From Aradus depressus (taxonomy: Eukaryota > Arthropoda > Insecta > Hemiptera > Aradidae): a DNA stretch of 64,000 bases. Under the pieces are notes generated by a model. It worked only from the letters and a program-made list of their open reading frames with translations, did no database searches and was not told the DNA's origin. Where the stretch lies: positions 50,041,427 through 50,105,426 of the forward strand of contig OY759218.1 of assembly GCA_963662175.1 (NCBI GenBank). Reading direction: 5' to 3'. This document shows, piece by piece, positions 38,770-46,996 of this stretch. The number at the start of each line of letters is the position of its first letter. Position 1 is the first letter of the stretch. Position numbers and translations under genes: made by a program.

Positions 38770-41700
38770 TTTCCAACAGAACACAATTGGCAAATTATCC
38801 CTAGGACGTGATATCTGAGAAATACACTTGGGCATTCAAAATGACCGTGGCAAATCATTGGAGTAGGGATGATTGGCTCCAGATACGTGGGTAACTTTTG
38901 GCGCGCTGCTCATCTCATGGCCGACCACTTCACACAGAGCCTTCCATTGCTAGTTTCTTTCTCATTGATATTAGCAATGTTTTTATGTATTTTCACTTTC
39001 TTATACCTATAGTACAAGGAAGTTTCAACGGAATTTCACGTTTCAAGGTCCCCTAAATACGTTTTGACCATTTTCGCGATGAAGTCTGTCTGAGCGTGTG
39101 TGTGTGTATGTGATTGGAAAGGTGTGAGCGTTCAAAAACTATTGTAAAAATTTCACCTGAACTTAGTTTTTTCATTCTCCAGAATCCGAAAATTGAAAAA
39201 AGAAAACTTTCAAGTTTGTGCATGTCTGTAGACACGATATCATTATTATGTGAGGGCCGTCTTAAAGATAGAGCGGGGGCCTGAAGGTAACATTATGAAA
39301 GGCTTGGATTCCCATGAAAAGAGCACTACTTAGTGTAGTGCTTCTATCTAATCTCCACACTACTTGGTGTAGTGCTTCTATCTAACCTCCACACTACTTG
39401 GTGTAGTGCTTCTATCTAACCTCCACACTACTTGGTGTAGTTCTTCTATCTAACCTCCACACTACTTGGTTTAGTGCTTCTATCTAACCTCCACACTACT
39501 TGGTGTAGTGCTTCTATCTAACCTCCACACTACTTGGTGTAGTGCTTCTATCTAACCTCCACACTACTTGGTGTAGTGCTTCTATCTAACCTCCACACTA
39601 CTTGATGTAGTGCTGTCTCTATGAACATGATAACTTTCAATAGAATTAATGTATCTTAACACCAGAACCCTAATAACTGCCAATGGAATGTATATTTCAA
39701 CACAACGTAATGAATTTTAGCCAAATCGACTGAAGGGAATGAAGGATTAGAGTGCGATGGACTTCAAAAAATGAACATTTCTTCGATACAAAAAGTTGTT
39801 AAGACACGATTTTCAGCTGAATCCGGAAAAGGAGAAGGAGGGAGAGGAGCGGAAATATAGTTTATTATACGGAATTGGAGGTGAGAAAGTACGTATTAGC
39901 ATTGATTGGATGTTGGAATGTTGGTTACCCATAGATATGTGCCTGGAGGTTCCTAGACAGCTGTAGACTATGACTGGTATGAAGGCCATGTATATTCCTA
40001 CTACTGGGGGCACATTACCAAGAAGTGCATAAGCCATTCCTGAAAAAAAAAAAAAAAAATTGATTTTTAGATATTTTTTTACAATATTAAGTAACAGGTT
40101 CGAAACCCTACTCCAATTAGACCGAGCGAGTGGTAAGGAGCACTAACCAAATATTTCTTTTGAGAATAAAAGACGTTGTCTTCCCACTGTTTTATTTTTG
40201 ACCAGAACCAGTTTTCAACGTAACAGCGTCATCATCAGTGGCACATCCCACCCACACACTGTAGAGTTTAAAGGACAGTGGACAATTCAACGTCTTTTAT
40301 TTCTATGAGAAATCTCGTCCCTCAACATCTTACTATCACATACGAAATATTTCTTTCGTTAACAGCAGCAAAGCTAACGATTAGCACAAAAAGGTTTATA
40401 TTGAAGAAAGAAAGTATATATAATTCTTAAATCAACCCCCCCCCCCCCCCCCCCCACTCTCCCCAAAACATAAATCTTATGGTATGAAATTTGAATGGAT
40501 TATTTCTCAAAGGACTGATACCGCTAAAATACCCAGGAATTAGAAGGCGCCCTTGGTAGCTCTGAGAAGGACAGAGGATTACTGTGTCTTGAGAAGGACT
40601 AAGACATCTCCTCTGGCCCCGCTAGACTGCAACACTCTGGACTGGTCCAAACTCTTCTGTCCACCTTGTGTCAGACCTTAAAATGTCTCTATTGGCCATT
40701 GTTGTAACCACGATTAAACTAATGCTTTTTTCTTCAATTTTATAGACTGATTTTTCGTCAAGGGGGTTAAAATTATTCATTTTCATTAGACAAAAACCTC
40801 CTCGCCGCCAATCTTGGCCGATTGGTGCGTTAAACATCTTAATGGGTTCAACTTACCTCGAGTTATAAAACCATAAAGTTAACTATCCTCCCACACTCCC
40901 CAGCAAACTCCCTCTTCCCCACCACACACCATATCCCCGACCACTCTTCATAATCCCCACCATTCTCTTATCCCCCACCACTCTCCATATCCCCCACCAC
41001 AACACACCATATCCCCGAACACTTTCACTTCTCCACCACACTCCATATTCCACACCACTCTCTATAACCCCCACCACACTCCATATTCCACACCATTCTT
41101 CCACTTCTCCACCATTCTGTTATCCCCCACCACTCTTCATAAACCCCACCATTCTCCCATTCCCTACCACTCTCCATATCCACCACCAGACTCCATATTC
41201 CCTACCACTCTTCCACTTCTCCACCACTCTCCATATCCCCCACCACTCTTCATAATCCTCACCATTTTCTTATCCCCCACCACTCTTCATATCTCCCACC
41301 AGACTCCATATTCCCTACCACTCTTCCACTTCTCCACCACTCTCCATAACCCCCACCACTTTCACTTTCCCCATAGGTCTCTACTATACCTAGTAACTTA
41401 CCTTGAGGGATGTTCATGATGGCTACGGTGAAACCTGCTATAGCATCCTTGATCAGCCATTCCTTCCAGTTGTACGTGGACAACCATCCGATGATAGGCA
41501 CTGTCCTACTGAGACACTTCTTCGGTTTACATGACTTGACCAGTTTGGAGACTGAAATGTGGAAAGTGTGACCAGTTGACAAATATTTCATAACTTGCAA
41601 ATCTATTTATTTACGGGTTATTCTATGCCAAATCAACCAAAACTGAAACGAGAAATTCGTTTTTTAATCACATTTTTATAAAAATCATCTTATGCACTCA

Positions 41701-44700
41701 CACGGTTGGTATGACCTACTGATATTACCAGCCATATGAAACATGCTCCGCTGAACACGATTCTGGAAGTCGTTCCACTGGAAAAAGGAGAGAGGGGAGG
41801 ACTATAAGCCGGCTAAAGAAATCAGCTAATGAGCTCATCCGGTTGGTTTTCCGTTATGTAGATTCTTCAATTTGTTACAGGAGCAAGAGCGTGTTTACGG
41901 AGTGCAGCATTAAATTCTTTCTCAATGAAATGTTTATTATTGAATTTTTACTTTCTTATATCTTAAGTATAAGTGAGAAAACCGAGATACATTTTCAAGG
42001 GAGTTTCAGGTTTCAAAGTCTCCACATGTTTTGACCATTTGAGAGATGACACCAGTGAGTCTAAGTGTGAATGCATCTTTGTGAGCACTCTAACTCGATT
42101 GTAGCAATGAATTTGAAATTTGGTATGGAGTTGTTACATATGCTAACATAGATCTAATTAAATTTTGACCAAAATCGGACGAAAATTGAGATCACTTTTT
42201 TTTGGAGGCCTAAGTCAATTTTACAAGAGACCGCGAATATTAATGACCTACTCAAAAATCTCTTCAAGTAAAAGTTGTAGAGAAGCCTTAAAGGGACATT
42301 TTATATGGAATACGATTTTTCGAAGGTTGCCCGGCATGCGAGATAGTTGTCAAAAACCTAAAATGACGCCTTGAAAATAATTGTTTTAGATGTTTGCTCC
42401 ATTTAAAGAAACATTGTCGAAAAATTTCGACCGTTTTGGCCGAAACTCAATATTTCATTGACATTGTGACTTCTGAATCCTCATACTACATTTTTGATGT
42501 TTACATTTACATCAGCAGTTGTTAAAGTTTTTGAGTGGACCCCCCTCCCCACTAGACCCCCTTTCCGTCCGGCCGATTCCGCTATAACTCAATAGGAGTC
42601 GTCCTTAAGGGGTTCTGGATGCACATATAAAACTTTGTGTTATGAAATTCCGTTGAAAACCCAGCATCGATTTTTTCACCGATTATATAATTTCCCCTAA
42701 ACTTCGTATAGCTGAGGAAGTAAAAAAAAAAAAACAGTAGCTTTTAATTGCTATAGCTCTCAAGTTTTCTCACTCACAGTTAAGATAATACGAACCACTT
42801 TCCACTAATTCCCTTCGTTGTTCTCAGACAGGTTTGATACATTTACTACTATTTACACAGGTAGATAAGCGTTCAAATGGTTCTGATATATCATGACTTG
42901 GACTATATTGTCCAAGTGAACTTTGTCACCCTACCTCAATGAATAAGTCGTCGGTCAATAACCGGATATGTACCTACTTCCCCACCACCACAAATTAATC
43001 AATTATGTTTTCGCTTTTCCTACAAAGCCAATCGAAGTTTGGGCTAAAACTCAATATTGACTTACATAGTGGCTTCTGAATCCTCATACTAAATTGTGTA
43101 ACGATACATTCATTACATACGCAGTTATTAGAGATTTGAGTAGAGTACCCCCCTTCCCTTCGACCGATTTCTCGGAAAAGTAATAGGTGCCATTCTTATG
43201 GAGTTTCAAATTAAATAATACATTTGGGGCGATACATTCATTAAAACTGCAGATAATGGGATTTTTGAGTTGAGCTCCATCTGATCTCCCCTCCTCTTCT
43301 TCTGATTCTGCTGAATGTTGATAGGTGTTGTCATTACAGATATTTGAAATTTTGTGTCACTACATTTATAACAAAGGCAATTATTAGAGTTTTTGTGTTA
43401 AGCCTGCCCCTTAATCCTATGATTGTGTCGACAAAACATTTAGTGTGAGGATTCAGAAGCCACTATATAAGTCAAATACTGAGTTTTAGCCCAAAAGGTC
43501 GATTGGCATTGGAGGGAGAGCGAAAACGTAATTGATTAATTTATGCTGGGGAAGTACATAGCTTTTTTAACTATATACATTTACTACAAAGTATTGTAAT
43601 TCTTAGTTATTATGACTCATGCCCAGGCTTTAACTACAAGGTCATATCGCCTACTAGCAGAGCGCTCTTCCGTCACTCTAGTGGACATGAGCCCGACTCT
43701 AATATGGGAGTTCTAAATTTTGCCTGCCCTAAATTTTTATTCACCTAGGGTAGGGGTCTTTAAAGGATACCTGATATCGTAAAGGCTCACGACCATCGCT
43801 TAACGTCGCATCCGAAGGACATCGTGCTTAAGTTTATTTTACCTCCCAGATAAAATAAACTGAGGGCCTCGGCCAGGTTTCGAACCAGTGATCATGTGCT
43901 CAGTAATGAGGCACGCAAACCACTGAGCTACCGGCGTCCTGTAAATTCAGGGTGCTATATTTAAATTCAAAATCCCATAACGACGACACAATTTCCTGCA
44001 ATCTGCTAGAGAAAGAGAAGTGGGGATCAAATCATTTATTTTTATTCTCGAGTATATTCACTTAATAACATTCCATTTGCTATAGCTTGGTATATAAAAA
44101 AAAATATGACGTAATATTCAATAAATGACAGATTTATGTTTATTCTAGTCTTAGTTCTTGTCTTCCAGTAGAATTGGCATTTAAACTCAAGATTTATGTA
44201 AGTCGCGTAAAGCGTAAGGTTTTTTAGGATAGATGGATATACTGGGAGGGCTGGTGTATACACCTAGGGACCTAAGCATCCAATGCTCTTATCTCTTCCT
44301 TGTTAGCTCTATGGGAGTCCTAAATTTTGCATACTCAGGGCTCTAGGTATGGGGTCTTTAACGAGTACCTGACATCGCACTGGCTCGAGATCATCGCTTA
44401 ACGTCGCATCTGGAAGACGGCGTGCTCAAGATCTTTATCTTCCCCTCTCATACTCTTTATTATAAAAGAAAGTATTGTAATTGTTCGAAAATCCGAGATC
44501 TATGTTTTAACGGTCCTCTGAACACCTTTTGACCATTTTCGAGATATGAGTGTGTGTGTGTGTGTATGTAGGGAACTTTGTGAGCGCTCTAGGGTAAAAA
44601 CAATTGTAGTCAAAATCGAATGAAAAATAAGACTTTACTTCGGGGCCTAGGAACATTTTACAAGATGCCGCTTTTATTTGAGAAAATCAAAAATCTTTAC

Positions 44701-45961
44701 AAATAAAAGTTGTAGAAATAACTGTAAGGTACATTTTATATTCAATAGGTTTTTTGTAAGGTCGCTCGGTTTGCGAGATACATACCGAAAATTGTCATAA
44801 AATATCGTTTTGAAACCCTATTTTTTAGTTATTTGCTTGATTTACGCGAAACGGTTATTCCTATGGAAAAATGTATTGTTAGCAAGAATGTGTCTTTTAA
44901 AATTTCCAACTAACGAAATGCCCTAAGATTTGAGATAGAACCAATACAAACATAGTTATAGCGCCCAAAAAACATAAAATAAATTTCCATATGAAATATT
45001 TCAACAAACTTTAAAATATTTTTTTATTTCTTATTAAAAAGAATAAAAATTAAAGAAAACAAATTAAATATATCTGATGTGGAAGAAAGTCACTCCCAGA
45101 ATTATGCAGTAGAATGAAAGAAAGAAAGCCGCTAAAGACGACACATTACTTTCATTTATGAAGTAAAACCAGTATGGGGAAGGATAGTGATCTGTAAAAA
45201 AGGGTTTGGTATAAGAAAGTCCTCTTATGGCCACATTATATACTTTTTACTTCCCCAGCCATACGAAGTATATGACAAGTCAGAAATTCGATGCGGAATT
45301 TTAAACGGAATTTTCTTTTTCCGACCTCCTGATTCCAAAAAAAAAAAAAATTATGTCTGTATGTGTGTCTGTGAATACGATAACTCCCAATTCATTTCAT
45401 ATGTAAATTCATAGACAGATAAACACGATGGTGTTGTCCTTATAAGACCATGAATTTACATATGAAATTTCTTGTCAATACAACGGTAGTTATTAGAGTT
45501 TTTGTGTTAAGCCTCCCCGGTAATAGCCCCCTTATCTTTGACCGATTTGGCTGGACATCTATAGGCGTTGTCCTTAGAAGGTTCAGGTTACACATATAAT
45601 ATTTCATGTTGATTCATTCATTCTATCGGAAGTTATGGTGTTCACAGACACACATACACAAACAGATTTTTTTTTTTCATTTCATATGGTTGGAAAACAT
45701 GAAATTCCAGTGATGAAAATGAGATTACGTAACTTCCCCCGTACTTCGGGGAAGTAAAAAATAATAAGTGGCCCTGGCTGGAATCGAACTCCCTAACATC
45801 CACCTCTCGAGGGGGCCAAACTGAAGTCTGAAAGAGAAGAGATAAAACATTTGCTTACATATTCTTTTTCTTTTGGAACTGGTTTCTACTATAGATTCTG
45901 TCACTTCAGTCTGCATCAGGACTCTTCGGTTGATCGAGATCTCGGCATTGGTCTCCTCCAT
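21945..45961 (-). CDS. SLC26 family anion transporter (prestin / sulfate-permease like), complete, 13 exons
   Basis: Plasma-membrane anion exchanger of the SLC26/SulP family (sulfate, chloride, bicarbonate, oxalate in relatives; substrate here unknown). Exons in transcription order: 45961-45859, 41551-41402, 40039-39929, 33943-33795, 31890-31726, 30358-30254, 30103-29970, 29247-29085, 27588-27412, 26253-25981, 25411-25247, 24293-24170, 22075-21945. Phases join throughout, giving 649 aa plus TAA, the usual length for the family. Residues 1-34 are the N-terminal tail; about 60-510 are the membrane core, with [59 protein letters not shown] and [21 protein letters not shown]; 511-649 are the STAS domain. 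ATG at 45961 is chosen by similarity of length; the frame stays open upstream to an ATG at 46012. Intron 12 has a GC donor. The gene converges with the apolipophorin gene. Confidence 0.93.
22120..22520 (+). repeat. R1 copy without the 5' hairpin
   Basis: GGATAACTCCCAATAGATTG to CTGGGGAAGTACCGGTGTTT and CACCGACGACATT. It is beside SLC26 exon 13, antisense to the gene. Confidence 0.75.
23222..24040. repeat. R1, 3'-3' inverted pair
   Basis: It starts as the complement of an R1 3' end (GTCATCGGTGAATCACCGAT) and runs to about 23530, then an opposite copy ends TGGAGAAGTACATTGCTTGT near 24030. A G-run of about 20 bases is at 23666-23685. Confidence 0.8.
24830..25105 (+). pseudogene. Jockey-type reverse transcriptase fragment
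   Basis: The + strand, antisense to the SLC26 gene inside its intron 11, reads APDNTVVL (the eroded FADD catalytic box), then [37 protein letters not shown] and [12 protein letters not shown]. This is the palm/thumb region of jockey-clade RT. After a frameshift comes [13 protein letters not shown], then homology stops near 25105. It is truncated at both ends and has lost both catalytic aspartates. Confidence 0.75.
25905..25965 (-). repeat. Solo R1 3' end next to SLC26 exon 10
   Basis: Only the 3' tip is present on this strand: GAATAATTCGTGCTGGGGAA, GTACAT, then a GGTGAATCACATTCACC hairpin. It lies 15 bp beyond the exon 10 donor. Confidence 0.6.
25981..45961 (-). CDS. SLC26 transporter exons 1-10: N-terminal tail and transmembrane core
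   Basis: Exon 2 gives [22 protein letters not shown], the start of the first membrane helices. Exon 3 carries the sulfate-transporter signature region ([19 protein letters not shown]). Exons 4-9 give further hydrophobic helices ([36 protein letters not shown]). Exon 10 gives the last ones ([32 protein letters not shown] split over one exon) and the linker into STAS. In this family the core has 14 segments in an inverted 7+7 repeat; I infer this rather than count it exactly. Intron 3 is about 6 kb and holds the pogo-like element and the Helitron; intron 1 is about 4.3 kb and full of R1/R2 copies. Confidence 0.9.
26348..26760. repeat. Nested palindrome, ~410 bp
   Basis: Two ~200-bp arms mirror each other around 26551. 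Each arm is itself a palindrome of a ~50-bp unit (GTAAGAGCATTGAATGCTT; AGGGACCTAAGCATTCAATG). So four copies alternate in orientation. The unit also occurs once at 44265-44310, joined to the SINE body. It lies in SLC26 introns 9-10. Confidence 0.9.
27900..28150 (+). repeat. LINE 3' UTR block, copy of the 32820-33060 end
   Basis: It shares TATTATTATTTCTTG, TGTTATTCT and GTCCCGTCAACAAAGATTAT with 32860-33050. No ORF. It is in SLC26 intron 8. Confidence 0.4.
28250..29035 (+). pseudogene. L2/CR1-like LINE 3' end with (ATT)n tail
   Basis: It begins with an ORF end, [19 protein letters not shown] and stop, resembling the FNxLP...K C terminus of L2/CR1-type ORF2 proteins. A broken [12 protein letters not shown] follows, then a 3' UTR ending in GGTTTAACAGAAATAAATATT and ATT repeats. 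A second copy is at 61165-61862. It lies sense (+) inside SLC26 intron 8. Confidence 0.5.
29510..29775 (-). repeat. R1 5' part, - strand
   Basis: GGAAAATCAATAAGTGTCAT, AATTTCGTGTCGATACATTT and AATCAGGAGGTCGGAAATCA, ending near GGGGGGAGTAAAAA. Confidence 0.7.
31113..31458 (-). mobile_element. SINE copy, full length, - strand
   Basis: The complete head ends at 31458 and the tail at 31113 is GGTTAGGTAGGG. TATTACTTATA (31102-31112) and TATTGCTTATA (31459-31469) look like its target duplication. It is in SLC26 intron 5. Confidence 0.88.
32150..33060 (+). repeat. LINE 3' UTR block, family with GTCCCGTCAATAAAG end
   Basis: An AT-rich block without ORFs that ends CTCAGTCCCGTCAATAAAG and then TTATTTTATTA. 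The same ending, CTAAGTCCCGTCAACAAAG, is at 28105-28125. It shares its first part with 61897-62008. It lies in SLC26 intron 4. Confidence 0.4.
33061..33405 (+). repeat. LINE 3' UTR block with (ATT)n tail
   Basis: It starts in the CCTGAGGAAGGGACCCGTGA block, carries GACGTATCCAATTTGTTATG and ends GGTTTAACGGAAATAAATA then ATT repeats. Ends of this type are also at 28985-29035, 60735-60790 and 61830-61862. Confidence 0.4.
34020..34147 (-). mobile_element. SINE 3' half, - strand, joined to R1
   Basis: ACTCATGCCCGGGCTTTAAC to GAATCCTAAATTTTCCCTAC. It then switches directly into an R1 5' end. Confidence 0.75.
34148..35123. repeat. R1 mosaic interrupted by Helitrons
   Basis: 34148-34375 is a + 5' part, 34618-34820 another + 5' part (ACTTCCTCAGCTTCACGAAG), and 34825-35123 a - strand 3'-side part (GTTTGTGCTAATATTCAATA). 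The Helitron at 35124 splits the last part. Confidence 0.7.
34375..34500 (+). mobile_element. Helitron 3' fragment
   Basis: It matches 35750-35872 (TATTCCAAATGAATAATTG; AAAGTTCCCCGGGCAAC) but breaks inside the terminal hairpin, where CCTAA repeats follow. Confidence 0.6.
35124..35894 (+). mobile_element. Non-autonomous Helitron
   Basis: It starts TCTATATTAATAAAGCTGAA and ends with the hairpin CCCCGGGCAACACTGGG, then TATTACTGCTAG. The base before is A (35123) and the base after is T (35895), the classical Helitron A|T target with TC...CTAG ends. The interior has GTTTGTTTGTTCCAGCACCA, short repeats and a 33-bp-type minisatellite. It is inserted in an R1 mosaic in SLC26 intron 3. Confidence 0.85.
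35585..35760 (+). repeat. 33-bp-type minisatellite inside the Helitron
   Basis: Alternating units such as CACATACTAGCTGTTATGCC and TATGTACAAGCTGTGGGGTC. It is the same family as the array at 2735-3035 (ACTAGCTG, TGTACAAGCTGGGG, CCTAA). Confidence 0.7.
36345..36600 (-). mobile_element. SINE copy, - strand, diverged
   Basis: GACTCGAGCCCGGGCTTTTA, CATATCGCCTACTACC and ATCACATCCGAAGG mark the body. The head is mostly lost. Confidence 0.7.
37120..37290 (-). pseudogene. Remnant of a pogo/Tigger transposase C terminus
   Basis: The - strand reads [30 protein letters not shown] and [12 protein letters not shown], then stop. Acidic tails ending in RQxTIxxFF are typical of Tigger-type transposases. 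The rest of the transposase is missing, replaced by the minisatellite. Confidence 0.5.
37331..38000 (+). repeat. 35-bp minisatellite, ~19 copies, with a 105-bp higher-order unit
   Basis: The unit is GGGAGTGGGAAAAGGAAAGA plus GGGGATATTCATATT. Variants AAAGAGAGGA, AAAGTGGGGA and GGAGAGAGGGGA recur in the same order three times (units 3-5, 6-8, 11-13). All three + frames are open (189-233 codons) because the unit lacks stops and three units equal 35 codons. I see no evidence of translation. Confidence 0.95.
38290..38735. mobile_element. Two SINE remnants, head to head
   Basis: 38290-38560 is a - strand copy whose distal part has the alternative GGGACCCAAGAATTTAATGC tail. 38575-38730 is a + strand body piece (TACGATGTCAGGTACTCGTT) ending in CTAACTA and an (AT)n run. 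Confidence 0.6.
38731..38768. repeat. (AT)n microsatellite
   Basis: About 18 TA units directly after a SINE tail. Confidence 0.95.
38994..39235 (+). repeat. R2 element, 5' part
   Basis: Starts with hairpin ACTTTCTTATACC...GTACAAGGAAGT, then TTCAACGGAATTTCACGTTT, TTTTGACCATTTTCGCGATG and GTGTGTGTGTATGTG. Confidence 0.65.
39323..39614 (+). repeat. 34-bp minisatellite, ~8.5 copies
   Basis: The unit is CACTACTTGGTGTAGTGCTT plus CTATCTAACCTCCA. Each unit holds the hairpin CACTAC-TTGGT-GTAGTG. It is in SLC26 intron 3, close to exon 3. Confidence 0.95.
40163..40325. mobile_element. Foldback element
   Basis: Arms AAAAGACGTTGTCTTCCCACTGT and the complement of ACAGTGGACAATTCAACGTC, with AACAGCGTCATCATCAGTGG in the loop. 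It is next to SLC26 exon 3. Confidence 0.65.
40880..41370 (+). repeat. CCACCACTCTCCATA-type minisatellite
   Basis: A pyrimidine-rich, irregular array of about 17-25-bp units (CCCCCACCACTCTCCATAT and variants). It ends about 30 bp from the SLC26 exon 2 donor at 41401. Confidence 0.85.
41945..42455 (+). repeat. R2 element copy
   Basis: TTTCTTATATCTTAAGTATA hairpin, TTTTGACCATTTGAGAGATG, then TTTGTGAGCACTCTAACTCG and a unique tail with AAAAGTTGTAGAGAAGC. Confidence 0.65.
42455..42730 (-). repeat. R1 copy, - strand, with 5' hairpin
   Basis: Runs from CTTCTGAATCCTCATACTAC to AATTTCCCCTAAACTTCGTA and GCTGAGGAAGTAAAAA. In SLC26 intron 1. Confidence 0.75.
42946..43575. repeat. R1, 3'-3' inverted form with ~200-bp terminal inverted repeats
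   Basis: Left end AAGTCGTCGGTCAATAACCG, right end TTATGCTGGGGAAGTACATA. The arms share GATTGGY, GAGTTTTAGCCCAAA and GAGGATTCAGAAGCCACTAT in inverted orientation. So both ends are the R1 3' end. Confidence 0.8.
43600..43945 (-). mobile_element. SINE copy, full length, - strand
   Basis: The tRNA head complement CACTGAGCTACCGGCG ends near 43938 and the tail is at 43605. The B box is altered (GTTTCGAACC on this strand). Confidence 0.85.
44265..44440 (-). mobile_element. SINE variant with the alternative 3' half
   Basis: The distal part is AGGGACCTAAGCATCCAATG, as in the palindrome at 26348, in place of the usual GACTCATGCCCGGG block. It then continues as normal SINE body (GAGTACCTGACATCG). Confidence 0.7.
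44455..45243 (+). repeat. R2 element copy, fullest
   Basis: 5' part TCTTTATTATAAAAGAAAGT, TTTTGACCATTTTCGAGATA, TTTGTGAGCGCTCTAGGGTA; 3' part GGAAGGATAGTGATCTG and GGTATAAGAAAGTCCTC. The 3' part recurs at 58335-58455. Confidence 0.65.
45245..45770. repeat. R1, 5'-5' inverted form
   Basis: Left end TTTTTACTTCCCCAGCCATA, right end CGTACTTCGGGGAAGTAAAA. Both ends are the hairpin 5' end with the following CCGACCTCCTGATTCC / GGTTGGAAAACATGAAATT. It lies just outside SLC26 exon 1. Confidence 0.8.
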
Positions 45962-46479
45962 CGTGTAATAGGTTCGCTCCCTACGCCGCTCTAGAACATA
46001 AATATAAGACATATATTAGATAATGCTGGTAAAAATATCCAATGGTACGAAAGATAGTGAATATCCCGAACAACGCCTGGTGACACAGCAAGTAAAGAAT
46101 AAGGATAAGGCGCCACAGAATCCGGTGAATTGACTAATCAGAAAGAAGATATGGTTCAGTGGATCTCTGTGTAGTCGGCGTCACTAGGCCCTCACCAGAC
46201 TTCACTGCCGTGTGGAAAGGACGACATGAATAATTTCTATATAGTCTCGGTTTGAAGACACGGAAGTTCTCGGTTCTGGTGGAAGATTTTCAAAACAAAC
46301 ATGAATTTTTATCTTCATATCAATTAGCCTTTGTTGATTCACTTTACGGTCTTCGACCAAGGAACCCCCCACCCCATAAAAAACAAAACAAAAAAAAAAA
46401 CAGAGAAAAAAGGGAAAACCAAAATCTCAGCGATTATGTACACTTGGTGAGTAAAAAGCTTGAATGAGGATACAATTAA

Positions 46480-46860
46480 GATCCCTTCTCAGGATAGCAG
46501 AAAGTCACTCTAACCACTCGACCACCGTGTTTCAGAAAATTAGCCACTTAACCACTCAACACGCTACCAAGGCCCTCTCTGAGAATATTAGCCGGTCACT
46601 CTAACCACTGAGGGACCCCTCTAAGGTATGTAGCTTGTCCCTTTAAACCACTCAACAAGCTACCAAGGCCCTCTCTGAGAATATTAGCCGGTCACTCTAA
46701 CCACTGAAGGACTCCTCTCAGGTAGGTAGCGTGTCCTTCTAACCATTCAACAATCTACAAAGGCGCCCTTAGAGAATATTAGTCGGTCACTCTAATCACT
46801 GAAGTACCCCTGTCAGGTAGGCAGCTAGTCCTTCTAACCATCCATGTGAGAAATGAAACT
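46480..46860. repeat. Satellite array, ~105-110-bp units (older copy)
   Basis: Three to four diverged units with GAATATTAGCCGGTCACTCT and AACCACTGA. The - strand has tRNA A-box-like TGGTCGAGTGGTTAGAG near 46510. It is related to the array at 49330-50965 and ends 140 bp before the integrase ORF. Confidence 0.75.
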
Positions 46861-46996
46861 TTTCATTAGTTCAAAAATTCAACTATTACCTAGCAGTTTG
46901 CAATGATAATTCCATTGTAGTGAGCACAAGCAAAATTGGTGATGAGGTCAAAATATTGTAAAAATTAATTACAAGCTACCTTAAATTTTTTTACAC

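Noticed and set aside
40622..40837. 71-aa - strand ORF between SLC26 exons 2 and 3
   Set aside because: No recognised domain, and the phases of exons 2 and 3 join without it.
42690..42725. loxP-like sequence (ACTTCGTATAGC near AATTTCCCC)
   Set aside because: The resemblance comes from the R1 5' hairpin, which recurs in many copies with a different stem and loop; there is no second 13-bp arm and 8-bp spacer.
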